A DNA stretch of 64,000 nt, taken from NCBI GenBank assembly GCA_002412495.1, contig DHVE01000066.1, forward strand, positions 41,459-105,458, in the 5' to 3' direction. The notes below the pieces were generated by a model that saw only the letters and a list, made by a program, of their open reading frames with translations, was not told the DNA's origin and made no database searches. Source of the DNA: Betaproteobacteria bacterium UBA5216. GTDB taxonomy: Bacteria; Pseudomonadota; Gammaproteobacteria; Burkholderiales; SG8-41. A program made the translations under genes and the position numbers. Every line of letters begins with the position of its first letter. Position 1 is the stretch's first letter. Shown piece by piece: positions 42,169 through 53,560 of this stretch.

Positions 42169-42281
42169 CCGGCCGAGCTATTGCTGCCGACACACAACAA
42201 CCCGCTCCATTGAAACGCGACAATGAAATAACCGGCAAAAAGTCCGTTCCCGCGGGGCCGGATGCCGGTCAGGATGTGCGC

Positions 42282-44342
<2,061 letters not shown>

Positions 44343-44374
44343 CCCGGATTCCTCCAACCTTTCTGCTTCCACTC

Positions 44375-45574
44375 ATGAAACTCCCGCTTGAAGGCGTCAA
44401 AGTTCTCGACCTGACCCATGCGCTTGCCGGTCCGTATTGTTCCACCATGCTCGCCGATCACGGCGCCCAGGTGATCAAGCTGGAGGCGTTCGGCGCGGGT
44501 GATATTGCCCGCACCTGGGGCACTGCGCTACCGGGCGGCGAAACAGCGTATTTCGTCAGCCTGCATCGCAATAAGAAAGGCATCGAGATCAATCTGAAGC
44601 ATCCGCGCGGCAAGGAACTCTTTTTCGAGCTGGTGGAACATTGCGACATCGTGATCGAAAATTTCCGCGTCGGCACGCTGCAGAAACTGGGGCTTGATTA
44701 CGAAAAGGCGAAAGCGCGCAATCCCGGCATCATCTACTGCTCGGTCTCCGGCTTCGGTCAAAGTGGGCCGTACCGCGACCGGCCCGCGCTGGATCTGATA
44801 TTGCAGGCCGAAAGCGGCATGATCAGCGTCACTGGCGAGCCGGGCGGACGCGGCGTGCGCTGCGGCGTCTCCATTGCCGACCTTACGGCGGGTCTTAACG
44901 CCGCCTTCGGCATCATGGCGGCGCTGCGCGTGAAGGAAAAAACCGGGCAAGGCCAGCAGGTTGATGTCTCGATGATGGAAGGGCAGATGTCGCTGCTGCA
45001 TTCAATGATCGGCAGCTATCTTGCCGACGGCAAGACGCCCACGCCCATGGGAACCGCCTATACCGCGCTCACGCCCTACCAGACGTTTCGCACACAGACC
45101 AAGGATTTTGCGCTCGCGGTCGGCAGCGAAAAGCTCTGGAAAACGTTTTGCCCCGCCATTGGCCATCCGGAACTCACCGACGACCCGCGTTACGCGACCA
45201 ATCGCGCGCGCATGAAAAACCGCGACACGCTGATCCCGACGTTGCAGGATATTTTCATGACCCGCACGTTCGACGACTGGGAAAAAATTCTGCTCGGCGC
45301 GGGCATCCCGTTCGGTGCGCTGAACAACATCGGGCAGGTGATCGATCACCCACAGGTCAAGGCGCGCGGCTCGATGGTGGAAATCGACCATCCGAAAGTC
45401 GGCAAAACCAAAATCGTCGGGCCGGTGGCCAAGCTCTCGCTGACGCCAGCGACCATACGTTCGCCATCGCCTTCGCTGGGTGAACACACCGAGGAAGTGC
45501 TGCGTGATTTTCTCGGCATGACGCAGGACGCCATCGCGCAGTTACGCGCCGACGGCGTCATCGCCAAACGCTGA
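44375..45574 (+). CDS. CaiB/BaiF family CoA transferase
   Basis: This 399-residue class III CoA transferase begins MKLPLEGVKVLDLTHALAGP. The active-site segment PALDLILQAESGMISVTGEP carries the catalytic Asp of the formyl-CoA transferase group. RCGVSIADLTAGLNAAFGIM and QGQQVDVSMMEGQMSLLHSM are typical. It would move CoA between carboxylic acids such as succinate and an unknown substrate. It lies between a sensor kinase gene and a carboxymuconolactone decarboxylase-like gene (31 bases downstream) and faces the three-Bug operon convergently, so activation of an imported carboxylate is a reasonable inference. Confidence 0.9.
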   Translation: MKLPLEGVKVLDLTHALAGPYCSTMLADHGAQVIKLEAFGAGDIARTWGTALPGGETAYFVSLHRNKKGIEINLKHPRGKELFFELVEHCDIVIENFRVGTLQKLGLDYEKAKARNPGIIYCSVSGFGQSGPYRDRPALDLILQAESGMISVTGEPGGRGVRCGVSIADLTAGLNAAFGIMAALRVKEKTGQGQQVDVSMMEGQMSLLHSMIGSYLADGKTPTPMGTAYTALTPYQTFRTQTKDFALAVGSEKLWKTFCPAIGHPELTDDPRYATNRARMKNRDTLIPTLQDIFMTRTFDDWEKILLGAGIPFGALNNIGQVIDHPQVKARGSMVEIDHPKVGKTKIVGPVAKLSLTPATIRSPSPSLGEHTEEVLRDFLGMTQDAIAQLRADGVIAKR

Positions 45575-45604
45575 TCATCAACTTTCCATTCAAGGAACCC
45601 AACC

Positions 45605-46153
45605 ATGAGCCGCTTGCAACCCGTTGATCCCGCCACGTTGCCGCCCGAAGGCCGCGCCGTGTACGACAAAATCGCCAACTCGCCGCGCGGCGGGGTGCGC
45701 GGGCCGTTTCTCGCGCTGTTGCACGTGCCTGAAATGTGCGACCGCATACAGCACCTGGGCGCGCACCTGCGCTACGGCACGAGCTTCGAACCGCGCCTGT
45801 CGGAAATGACCATCCTGCTCGTCGCGCGGCATTTCAATTGCCAGTATGAATGGTTTGCCCACGAGCAGCACGCGCAGAAAGGCGGTCTCGCGCAGACTAT
45901 CATCGAGGCCATACGCGAGCGGCGACGGCCTGACACCATGAAAACCGACGAAACCGCGCTGTACGATTACGTCACCGAGCTCATTACCCACAACAGCATT
46001 TCCAATGTCAGCTATCAGCGCGCGCACGAAGCATTCGGCCAGCGCGGCGTGGTGGAACTCGCCGGCCTCGCAGGCTACTACATCATGATCGCCATGACGT
46101 TGCTTGCGCATGACTTGCAACCGCCCGCCGGAACGCCGCCGCTGTTCAAGTAA
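45605..46153 (+). CDS. Carboxymuconolactone decarboxylase family protein
   Basis: This 182-residue helical protein of the CMD/AhpD superfamily has the core LRYGTSFEPRLSEMTILLVA followed by RHFNCQYEWFAHEQHAQKGG. This shows the NCQYEW-x2-H arrangement seen in the decarboxylase-like subgroup; the CxxC peroxidase motif of AhpD is absent. C-terminal EAFGQRGVVELAGLAGYYIM is typical. It could be a 4-carboxymuconolactone-type decarboxylase or a related lyase of aromatic catabolism; the sequence does not decide. AAGGAA lies before the ATG, and it is probably co-transcribed with the CoA transferase gene. Confidence 0.85.
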   Translation: MSRLQPVDPATLPPEGRAVYDKIANSPRGGVRGPFLALLHVPEMCDRIQHLGAHLRYGTSFEPRLSEMTILLVARHFNCQYEWFAHEQHAQKGGLAQTIIEAIRERRRPDTMKTDETALYDYVTELITHNSISNVSYQRAHEAFGQRGVVELAGLAGYYIMIAMTLLAHDLQPPAGTPPLFK

Positions 46154-46159
46154 ATTACA

Positions 46160-46178
46160 TTTAAATACAAACGCTTAT
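46160..46178 (+). repeat. AT-rich 19-bp boundary motif, copy 4
   Basis: TTTAAATACAAACGCTTAT lies 7 bases after the stop of the CMD-family gene, in the convergent gap. Its 3' part also forms a small hairpin AAACGC-ttatt-GCGTTTT (46169-46186) that could act as a weak terminator. Confidence 0.55.
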
Positions 46179-46194
46179 TGCGTTTTGCCGGGTT

Positions 46195-46509
46195 TCACTT
46201 GCGACACAAATCGGCGCGCAGAAACACCGGCGCGCGATTTTCGGCATAGCGGATCATCACGGCCTTGCCCGCCATGTCCTGCGGGAATCCGTCGGGCAAG
46301 CTCACGCTGACGGCATGACCGCGCGCGCGCATCATCGCCGCGAATTCATCGGGCGACGACGGTGCCTGTGCCAAGCGTTCCATTTTCACCAGCAGTTGCA
46401 GGCTGACGCAGCCCGACTCGCGCGACAGCAGCATCCATTCCTGGGCGAGTGCTGATGGCGCCGCTAGCAGCGCCGCGCACATTGCAATAGCGCATCGCTC
46501 AATCATCAT
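46195..46509 (-). CDS. Small secreted protein of unknown function
   Basis: This 104-residue protein starts MMIERCAIAMCAALLAAPSA, a Sec signal with cleavage near ALAQ. The mature part of about 80 residues contains two cysteines (SGCVSLQ and the C-terminal ADLCRK) that could form a disulfide. I recognise no family. Its ATG overlaps the stop of the upstream Bug gene (ATGA), so it is the last gene of the three-Bug operon and is translationally coupled. A role next to the binding proteins is possible, but nothing in the sequence shows it. Confidence 0.65.
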   Translation of the reverse strand: MMIERCAIAMCAALLAAPSALAQEWMLLSRESGCVSLQLLVKMERLAQAPSSPDEFAAMMRARGHAVSVSLPDGFPQDMAGKAVMIRYAENRAPVFLRADLCRK

Positions 46510-47507
46510 TCCGCCCGGATACCCATGTCGCGAATCACACGCGCCCACAGCGCGGTATCCGCCGCGATGCGCGCACGAAACACTTCCGGCGTACTGGCGG
46601 CAATCTCGGCGCCGTCACGCGTGACACGCTCGGCGACGGCCGGCGAACGCGACGCTTTCACAATGTGCTCATGCAACAGTTTGATAAGCGGCTGGGGTGT
46701 CGCGGCGGGCGCCAGCACGCCGACCCAGGCGTTGAATTCGTAATCCGGCACGCCCGATTCGGCAATGGTGGGCACGTTCGGCAGCGCGGCGAAGCGTGTT
46801 TTGCCGGTGGCGCCAATCGCGCGCAGCCGGTCCGACGCGATATGCCCCGACGCCGACAGCAGCGTGTGCAAACTGGCGTCGCATTCGCCCGACATCAGCG
46901 CCACCGATGCCGGACCGCCGCCCTTGTACGCCACATGCACCAGATCCATTTTCGTCAGATAACGCAGCAGCTCCATGCCCATGTGGGGCAGCGTGCCGGG
47001 GCCGGACGACGTGTACTTGATCGCGCCCGGACGGGCTTTGGCGAGCGCGATGAATTCGCGAATATTGCGCGCGGGCAGCGAAGGATGCACCACCAGTACG
47101 CTCGCGCCATTGACCACCAGCGATACCGGCGCGAAATCGCGCTCTGGCACGAAGGTCAATTTAGGAAACAGCGCCGGGTTGGCAACGGTGGGAATGGTGT
47201 TGATCAGCAGGGTGTAACCATCCGCCGGGGCACGCGCCACATACTCCATGCCGATGTTGCCCGACGCGCCACCGCGATTATCTATCATCACGTTTTGGCC
47301 CAGCGATTCCGACAACGCGGGCGCGATCAGGCGCGCGACATTATCCACGCTGCCGCCGGGCGGAAACGGCGCGACCAGCCGCACTGGTTTGACGGGATAC
47401 GATTGCGCGCACGCGATCACCGGCGCAAACAGCAACAGCCCCAACGTCCTCACGATACGTTCACGACGCGTTTCCGGCTCGTGCATTGCGGCCCGTTCAC
47501 GATTCAT
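46506..47507 (-). CDS. Bug/TctC-type tripartite tricarboxylate transporter substrate-binding protein
   Basis: This protein of about 333 residues has a signal peptide ending IACAQ and the family hallmarks YPVKPVRLVAPFPPGGSVDN, NVMIDNRGGASGNIGMEYVA and ALPNVPTIAESGVPDYEFNA. Such proteins bind carboxylates in the periplasm and deliver them to TctAB-type carriers or signal their presence. No carrier gene lies nearby. The start at 47507 overlaps the stop of the preceding Bug gene by 4 bases. It is a typical Bug protein, less like the two binding proteins encoded upstream than they are like each other. Confidence 0.9.
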   Translation of the reverse strand: MNRERAAMHEPETRRERIVRTLGLLLFAPVIACAQSYPVKPVRLVAPFPPGGSVDNVARLIAPALSESLGQNVMIDNRGGASGNIGMEYVARAPADGYTLLINTIPTVANPALFPKLTFVPERDFAPVSLVVNGASVLVVHPSLPARNIREFIALAKARPGAIKYTSSGPGTLPHMGMELLRYLTKMDLVHVAYKGGGPASVALMSGECDASLHTLLSASGHIASDRLRAIGATGKTRFAALPNVPTIAESGVPDYEFNAWVGVLAPAATPQPLIKLLHEHIVKASRSPAVAERVTRDGAEIAASTPEVFRARIAADTALWARVIRDMGIRAE

Positions 47508-48505
47508 TTCGGCGCTAGGCCAATGGACTGCATGAACTCCAGTTGCTGCACGCGCCGCGCCGCCAGATGCTTCGCGTAGTCCGCGCTGCCCATCCAGAGG
47601 TTTTCCCACAAGTGTTTGGCGGTGTGATCCTTCCATTCCGGACTCTTGTAGACGCGCTCGAGTTGCGCCTCCATGAAACCAACTGCATCCTTCGGCACGC
47701 CAGCAGGCATCGAAAAGCCGCGGCCGGTGCCGAAATGGATGTCATAGCCTAGCTCTTTCAGCGTCGGGACCTCCGGCACGATGGCAAGACGCTGGCCCGA
47801 ACTGACGGCCAGCACACGCAGCTTTTTGGATTCCACCGCCGATACGGCCTCGCTGATATTTTCGGTGGTGAAATGCACGTGCCCGCCCATCACTTGCATA
47901 ATCGCCTCGGAGCCGCCCTTGAACGACACCGTTTTGAATTTCGTGCCGGTCGCCCGCTCGATCAGCCACACCAGCAATTGGCCCGACCCGCCCGGCGAGG
48001 TAATGCTCGCGCTCAGCCCGCCCGGTTCGCGCCTTGCCGCTTCGATAAACTCCTTGAAGGTTTTGTAGGGCGCATCGATATTCACCATCAGCGCCTGCGG
48101 ATCCTGCGCGAGAAACGCAATCGGCGTGTAATGCTCCGGCCCCAGTTGCAGGTCGGGCCGCAAGCCAACGGTGAGCATGGTAAGGCTCGCAACCGCCATC
48201 AACACGTGCGGGTCACCGCGCTTGTTCTTCACGTAGCCATAGGCGATCGCCCCGCCGCCGCCCGGCCGGTTGGATACGTTGATGGGCTGTGTTATCCACT
48301 TGTTGCGCGTCAGGATATCCGCCGTCACCCGCGCGAGGATGTCGGTGCCGCCGCCGGGCGAGGTATGCACCACGAACTCCATGGGGCGCGAGGGAAACGG
48401 TTGGGCGTTCGCCAGGCCGGCGTTGATCGCGCTTGCCGCCAGCAGCAGTAGCGCACCCATGCGGCGGCGCATCGCAAAAGCGTTTGTGGTAATACCGGGG
48501 TTCAT
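47504..48505 (-). CDS. Bug-type substrate-binding protein, divergent subgroup (copy 2)
   Basis: This 333-residue protein has signal peptide and mature start QPFPSRPMEFVVHTSPGGGT. The subgroup features are INVSNRPGGGGAIAYGYVKN, KRGDPHVLMAVASLTM, KFKTVSFKGGSEAIMQVMGG and GGHVHFTTENISEAVSAVES. Almost every one of these has a direct counterpart in the binding protein encoded just upstream, so the pair arose by tandem duplication. It is predicted to bind a carboxylate in the periplasm. It lies 15 bases after that gene and overlaps the next Bug start by 4 bases. Confidence 0.88.
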   Translation of the reverse strand: MNPGITTNAFAMRRRMGALLLLAASAINAGLANAQPFPSRPMEFVVHTSPGGGTDILARVTADILTRNKWITQPINVSNRPGGGGAIAYGYVKNKRGDPHVLMAVASLTMLTVGLRPDLQLGPEHYTPIAFLAQDPQALMVNIDAPYKTFKEFIEAARREPGGLSASITSPGGSGQLLVWLIERATGTKFKTVSFKGGSEAIMQVMGGHVHFTTENISEAVSAVESKKLRVLAVSSGQRLAIVPEVPTLKELGYDIHFGTGRGFSMPAGVPKDAVGFMEAQLERVYKSPEWKDHTAKHLWENLWMGSADYAKHLAARRVQQLEFMQSIGLAPK

Positions 48506-48520
48506 GTCGATTCCGCTACG

Positions 48521-49522
48521 TTATTTTTTGATCAATCCGACGTGCAGCAAAAAGCCGCGAAACTCTTCACGCCGCGAATCCAGATACTTGCGGAATTGCG
48601 CGCCATCGAGAAAATTTTCCTCGAAGTTGTTGGCTGCCGAGTAGTCTTTCCAGATCTTCGTGGTCATCGCGCGGCGCACCATGCCTTCGAGCGTAGAGGC
48701 GGCTTCTTTCGGCACGCCCGCCGGCAGCGCCAGACCACGGCCAGTGCCAACCACGATGGGATAGCCGAGTTCTTTCAGCGTCGGCACGTCGGGCAGCGGC
48801 ACCATGCGCCGTTCGCCGGTGACCGCGAGCACGCGCACTTTTTTCGATTCCACATGCGCGGCGACCTCGCTCAGGTTCTCGGTGGTCAGGTGAATATGCC
48901 CGCCCGCCACCGCGGTGCCCGCCTCCGAGCCGCTCTTGAACGATACATATTTGAATTTGGCGCCGGTCTCTTTTTCCAGCATGTACTGAAACAGCCGCCC
49001 CGATCCGGTGGCGGAGGCTATCGCGCTGACGATGGTATTCGGCTCGCGCCTGGCGACATCGATCAATTCCTTGACGTTTTTAAAGCGGCCATCGCCCGTC
49101 ACCGCGACCACTTGCGGATCCATCGCCATAAACGCCAGCGGCGTGAAGTCATCGATGCTCAAACCCAAATCCGGCCGCGTCATCGCCGACATGAAAGTGC
49201 CGGTCGCGATCGCGAGAATCACGTGTGGATCGCCACGCTTGCTCTTCATATAGTTATAGGCAATCGCCCCGCCGCCCCCCACGCGATTTGAGATCACGGG
49301 CATCTGCGGCACCATTTTTTCGCGCACGAAAATTTCCGCCATCAGCCGCACGAACTGATCGGTGCCGCCACCCGACGCGGTATGCGCAACCAGTTCCAGC
49401 GGCTGTGACGGAAAGCCCTGTCCCGAGCTTGTCGCGGGGGCCTGCGCCGCCGCAGAGGTTACGATGCATGCGCCAACCGCCATCAGCATCGCTGAAATAC
49501 CGCGCAAATTTGCCGTACTCAT
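48521..49522 (-). CDS. Bug-type substrate-binding protein, divergent subgroup (copy 1)
   Basis: This 333-residue protein starts MSTANLRGISAMLMAVGACI, with cleavage near AAAQA. It shares with its neighbour VAHTASGGGTDQFVRLMAEI, SNRVGGGGAIAYNYMKSKRG, KFKYVSFKSGSEAGTAVAGG, GGHIHLTTENLSEVAAHVES and VPTLKELGYPIVVGTGRGLA. A strong ribosome site, GGAGGTGAT, lies just before the ATG at 49522, so this is the first gene of the operon. It is divergent from the Kor operon across 221 bases. The ligand is unknown. Confidence 0.9.
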   Translation of the reverse strand: MSTANLRGISAMLMAVGACIVTSAAAQAPATSSGQGFPSQPLELVAHTASGGGTDQFVRLMAEIFVREKMVPQMPVISNRVGGGGAIAYNYMKSKRGDPHVILAIATGTFMSAMTRPDLGLSIDDFTPLAFMAMDPQVVAVTGDGRFKNVKELIDVARREPNTIVSAIASATGSGRLFQYMLEKETGAKFKYVSFKSGSEAGTAVAGGHIHLTTENLSEVAAHVESKKVRVLAVTGERRMVPLPDVPTLKELGYPIVVGTGRGLALPAGVPKEAASTLEGMVRRAMTTKIWKDYSAANNFEENFLDGAQFRKYLDSRREEFRGFLLHVGLIKK

Positions 49523-49743
49523 ATCACCTCCAGGGTCGCTTAGATGCAAAGTGTATCCGCTGGCTGTATAGAGGAGAATCACCAAATTAACCCTTGTGCC
49601 AACTGCCCTTTTCAGGGGCGTTGCAAAGGGGTAGTATTACCGCCACTTTACCGCCCAGCCCCATCGGCGATACCAAAATTATTCAATAATAACATATAGT
49701 TGTGTTTGCTCGCCGATTGCCTGCCTCAACCCCGGAGTGCTGA

Positions 49744-51615
49744 TTGAAACCCACCGATATTTCGCGTCCCGATTACTTCCATAAAGTTGTCGATTGCCAG
49801 TACGCGTGCCCCGCGCACACGCCCGTTCCCGAATACATCCGCATGATCGCCGCAGGCAAGTACGACGATGCCTACATGGTGAATTGGAAATCGAATGTTT
49901 TCCCCGGCATTTTGGGCCGCACCTGCGACCGTCCGTGCGAGCCGGCATGCCGCCGTGGCCGCGTGGAAGAAGGCAACGTCGAGCTGCGCAAGCCGACCGA
50001 ACACGGCGAACCGCACGCCGAGCCAGTGGCAATTTGCCGCCTGAAACGTGTAGCCGCCGACAACAAGGCGAAGGATGGCGTCGCCAAGCGCATGCCCAAA
50101 GCGCCTGCGAAAAAGAACGGCAAAAAAATTGCCTGCATCGGCGCGGGCCCTGCGTCGCTGACCGTGGCGCGCGATCTCGCGCCGCTGGGTTATCAGATCA
50201 CCGTTTTCGAAGCCGACCCCAAGGCGGGCGGCTTCATGCGCACGCAGGTGCCGCGCTTCCGTCTGCCCGAAGAAGTGATCGATGAAGAAGTCGGCTACAT
50301 CCTTAACATCGGCAATATCGATTACAAAGGTGGCCACCGCATCGAGAGCATGAAGGCGCTGATGAAAGAAGGCTACGATGCCATCTTCGTCGGTACCGGC
50401 GCGCCGCGCGGCCGCGATCTTGAAATCCCCGGCCGTAAGGAGGCTGCGGCGAATATTCACATCGGCATCGACTGGCTGAACAGCGTGTCGTTCGAGCACA
50501 TCAACAAAATCGGCAAGAAAGTGATCGTGCTCGGCGGCGGCAACACCGCGATGGATTGCTGCCGCTCCTCCAAGCGCCTCGGCGGCGAAGACGTTAAAGT
50601 CATTGTGCGCTCCGGCTACGAGGAAATGAAGGCCTCGCCGTGGGAGAAAGAAGATGCGGTGGAGGAAGGCATTCCGATCCTTAACTTCCTGGTGCCGAAA
50701 GAATTCAAGCACGAAAACGGCAAACTCATCGGCATGACCTTCGAAAAAGTCAAAGCCGAATACGACGCCAAGGGTCGCCGCAATCTGGTGCCCACCGGCG
50801 AGCCGGATCATTTTTACCCCTGCGACGACGTGCTGGTGGCCATCGGTCAGGAAAACGCCTTCCCGTGGATCGAGCGCGACATCGGTCTCGAATGGGACAA
50901 GTGGGGCATGCCGAAAGTGGATACGGTCACCATGCAGTCGAATGTGCCGACGATATTCTTCGGCGGCGACGCGGCCTTCGGCCCCAAGAACATCATCTGG
51001 GCCGTGGCACATGGCCACGATGCCGCCGTGTCGATAGACCTGTTCTGCAACGGCGAAGATCTCAAAGTGCGGCCCGATCCGATGGTGAATCTGGTGTCGC
51101 AAAAAATGGGCATCCACGAATGGAGCTACGACAACGATATCTCCGAACAACTGCGCAATCGCGTGCCCTGGAAAGACAAAAAGCTCACGCTTAAGGACAT
51201 TAAAGTCGAGGTGGAGCTGGGCTTCGACCCGAAATCCGGCTTTGCCGAAGCGCAGCGGTGTCTTAACTGCGACGTGCAAACCGTGTTCTCCGAAAAGCTC
51301 TGCATCGAATGCGATGCCTGCGTCGATATTTGCCCGATGGATTGCATCACCTTCACGCCAAACGCCGATGAGGCGGAGTTACGCACGCAGTTGAGCGCGC
51401 CCTCGCTACACGCCAAGACGCAGGATCTTTACATATCGCCCGAGTTGAAAATGACCGGACGCATCATGGCCAAGGACGAAGATGTTTGCCTGCACTGCGG
51501 CCTGTGCGCCGAGCGCTGCCCGACCGGCGCGTGGGACATGCAAAAGTATCTGATCGAGATGACGCACGCGGGACCGGCCTGTCACAAGAAAACACCGCAG
51601 AAAAAAGCTGCGTAA
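49744..51615 (+). CDS. korC: NAD(P)H:acceptor flavoprotein subunit of 2-oxoacid oxidoreductase (KorC-like)
   Basis: This 623-residue protein combines a glutamate-synthase-beta-like flavoprotein with iron-sulfur domains. N-terminal cysteines (VDCQYACPAHTPVPEYI, then TCDRPCEPACRRG) bind a cluster. FAD and NADPH motifs are KIACIGAGPASLTVARDLAP and KVIVLGGGNTAMDCCRSSKR. Two C-terminal 4Fe-4S sites are CIECDACVDICPMDCI and CLHCGLCAERCPTGAWDM. In Azoarcus evansii a subunit of this kind links the 2-oxoglutarate oxidoreductase KorAB to NADP. The order here, flavoprotein then alpha then beta, and the sizes fit that enzyme. The start is TTG with CGGAG upstream. A stand-alone NADPH:ferredoxin oxidoreductase role is the alternative. 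Confidence 0.82.
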   Translation: MKPTDISRPDYFHKVVDCQYACPAHTPVPEYIRMIAAGKYDDAYMVNWKSNVFPGILGRTCDRPCEPACRRGRVEEGNVELRKPTEHGEPHAEPVAICRLKRVAADNKAKDGVAKRMPKAPAKKNGKKIACIGAGPASLTVARDLAPLGYQITVFEADPKAGGFMRTQVPRFRLPEEVIDEEVGYILNIGNIDYKGGHRIESMKALMKEGYDAIFVGTGAPRGRDLEIPGRKEAAANIHIGIDWLNSVSFEHINKIGKKVIVLGGGNTAMDCCRSSKRLGGEDVKVIVRSGYEEMKASPWEKEDAVEEGIPILNFLVPKEFKHENGKLIGMTFEKVKAEYDAKGRRNLVPTGEPDHFYPCDDVLVAIGQENAFPWIERDIGLEWDKWGMPKVDTVTMQSNVPTIFFGGDAAFGPKNIIWAVAHGHDAAVSIDLFCNGEDLKVRPDPMVNLVSQKMGIHEWSYDNDISEQLRNRVPWKDKKLTLKDIKVEVELGFDPKSGFAEAQRCLNCDVQTVFSEKLCIECDACVDICPMDCITFTPNADEAELRTQLSAPSLHAKTQDLYISPELKMTGRIMAKDEDVCLHCGLCAERCPTGAWDMQKYLIEMTHAGPACHKKTPQKKAA

Positions 51616-51622
51616 AATATCG

Positions 51623-51641
51623 TTTATAAACAAATACTTAC
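51623..51641 (+). repeat. AT-rich 19-bp boundary motif, copy 3
   Basis: TTTATAAACAAATACTTAC fills the spacer between korC and korA and directly abuts the korA ATG, where no Shine-Dalgarno is present. This mirrors copy 1 at the quinone oxidoreductase start. Confidence 0.6.
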
Positions 51642-53480
51642 ATGAAATCAATCACAGCCACCAACGACTTCGTCGTTAAGTTCGCCAACGTCAACGGCTC
51701 GGGATCGGCATCCGCGAACGAACTGTTCGCACGCGCGATCTTGCGCATGGGCGTGCCGGTGTCGCCACGCAATATTTTCCCGTCGAACATTCAGGGTCTG
51801 CCCACATGGTACGAAGTGCGCGTGACCGAAGCCGGGTATCTTGGCCGGCGCGGCGGCGTGGACATGATGGTTGCGATGAACCCGCAGACGTGGGACAAGG
51901 ACATCAAGGAAATCGACGCCGGCGGCTACCTGTTTTACGACAACTCCAAGCCGCTGCCGAAATCGAAATTCCGCGACGACATCAACATCATCGGCATGCC
52001 GCTGACGGAAATCTGCAACAAAACCTATTCCGATCCGCGCCAGCGCCAGTTGTTCAAGAACATCATTTATGTTGGCGCGCTGTCAGCCCTGCTTGACATG
52101 GGCCCGGCGGAAATCGAAAAACTGTTCACCGAGCAATACAAGGGCAAGGAAGCGCTGCTGCAATCGAATTTCAAGGCGCTGAAACTCGGCCGCGATTACG
52201 CGCTCGAACATCTGACCTGCCCGCTGGGCATCAAGGTGAAGCGCGCCAACAACGTGGGCGACCGGATCTTCATCGACGGCAACAGTGCAGCGGCGCTGGG
52301 CGCGGTGTACGGCGGCGCTTCGGTGTGCGCATGGTACCCGATCACGCCTTCGTCTTCGCTCGCCGAAGCCTTTATCGGCTATTGCCAGAAATTGCGCAAG
52401 GAGCCGGAAACCGGCAAGGCGCGCTACGCCATCATTCAGGGCGAAGACGAGTTGGCGTCCGTCGGCATAACCATCGGCGCTGGCTGGAACGGCGCGCGTT
52501 CGTTCACCACCACCTCCGGCCCGGGCATTTCGTTGATGACGGAATTCATTGGCCTCGCCTACTTCGCGGAAATCCCGGTGGTACTGATTAACGTGCAACG
52601 CGGCGGCCCTTCCACCGGCATGCCCACGCGCACACAGCAAAGCGACTTGTTGTCATGCGCCTACGCCTCGCACGGCGACACCAAACACGTGCTGCTGTTC
52701 CCCGAAGACCCGACCGAGTGTTTTGAAATGAGCGCGCAGGCCTTTGATCTCGCCGAACGCCTGCAAACGCCGGTGTTCGTGATGACCGATCTCGATATCG
52801 GCATGAACACGCGCCTCTGTCGCCCCATGAAGTGGGACGACACCAAGGCCTACGACCGCGGCAAGGTGATGACCTATGAAGCGCTCGAAGCGGGTGCCGA
52901 TTTTGGCCGCTACAACGACGTGGATGGCGACGGTATTCCCTACCGCACCTATCCGGGCACGCACCCGACGCATGGCGCTTATTTCACGCGCGGCACCACC
53001 AAGGACAAATACGCGCGCTACAGCGAGGCCGGCCCGGATTACATCGAAAACGTCACGCGCCTTCTGCGCAAGTTTGATACCGCCAAGAAGCTGGTGCCGC
53101 AACCAGTGTTGCACAAGGCGAAAGAACCGGCGCGTTTCGGTGCGCTGTATTACGGCTCCACCAGCCCGGCAATGACCGAGGCGCTCGATGCATTGGCCGA
53201 GCAAGGCATACACGTGGATGCGATGCGCGTGCGTGGCTTCCCGTTTGCCGCCGAGGTCAAAGAGTTTGTGATGTCGCATCCGGGCACGTTCATCATTGAG
53301 CAAAACCGCGACGCGCAGCTCAAAACCATGCTGGTCACAGAAGAACAAATCAACGTCGACCGGCTGATCTCGGTGCTGCACTACGATGGCACGCCAATTA
53401 CCGCGCGCTTTATATCCGATCACATCGCCAAACATATCGCGGCACATACGGTGGTGCCCATGAAAAAGGCTGCTTCTTAA
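51642..53480 (+). CDS. korA: 2-oxoacid:acceptor oxidoreductase, fused gamma-alpha subunit (KorA-like)
   Basis: This 612-residue subunit has the gamma domain fused in front (1 to about 190: KFANVNGSGSASANELFARA, GMPLTEICNKTYSDPRQRQL), followed by the alpha/pyrimidine domain (GNSAAALGAVYGGASVCAWY followed by PITPSSSLAEAFIGYCQKLR, then VSVGITIGAGWNGARSFTTTSGPG-like sequence) and a C-terminal transketolase-like region ending HIAAHTVVPMKKAAS. It oxidatively decarboxylates a 2-oxo acid together with the TPP-binding beta subunit, most likely 2-oxoglutarate to succinyl-CoA as in Thauera and Azoarcus. It lies 26 bases after korC. Indolepyruvate- or branched-2-oxoacid specificity cannot be excluded. 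Confidence 0.85.
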   Translation: MKSITATNDFVVKFANVNGSGSASANELFARAILRMGVPVSPRNIFPSNIQGLPTWYEVRVTEAGYLGRRGGVDMMVAMNPQTWDKDIKEIDAGGYLFYDNSKPLPKSKFRDDINIIGMPLTEICNKTYSDPRQRQLFKNIIYVGALSALLDMGPAEIEKLFTEQYKGKEALLQSNFKALKLGRDYALEHLTCPLGIKVKRANNVGDRIFIDGNSAAALGAVYGGASVCAWYPITPSSSLAEAFIGYCQKLRKEPETGKARYAIIQGEDELASVGITIGAGWNGARSFTTTSGPGISLMTEFIGLAYFAEIPVVLINVQRGGPSTGMPTRTQQSDLLSCAYASHGDTKHVLLFPEDPTECFEMSAQAFDLAERLQTPVFVMTDLDIGMNTRLCRPMKWDDTKAYDRGKVMTYEALEAGADFGRYNDVDGDGIPYRTYPGTHPTHGAYFTRGTTKDKYARYSEAGPDYIENVTRLLRKFDTAKKLVPQPVLHKAKEPARFGALYYGSTSPAMTEALDALAEQGIHVDAMRVRGFPFAAEVKEFVMSHPGTFIIEQNRDAQLKTMLVTEEQINVDRLISVLHYDGTPITARFISDHIAKHIAAHTVVPMKKAAS

Positions 53481-53506
53481 TTCGGCGCATCAGCGCCTGA
53501 CCTTTT

Positions 53507-53532
53507 CCCCTCTCCCGCCTGCGGGAGAGGGG
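53507..53532. repeat. GC-rich palindrome between korA and korB
   Basis: Arms CCCCTCTCCCGC and GCGGGAGAGGGG flank a 2-base centre, and a second GGGGAGAGGG copy at 53537 could compete for the same left arm. This is a kind of palindrome widely repeated between proteobacterial genes. It may tune korB expression or protect the 5' message. Confidence 0.8.
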
Positions 53533-53560
53533 GTAGGGGAGAGGGAAACACGAGGATTAA

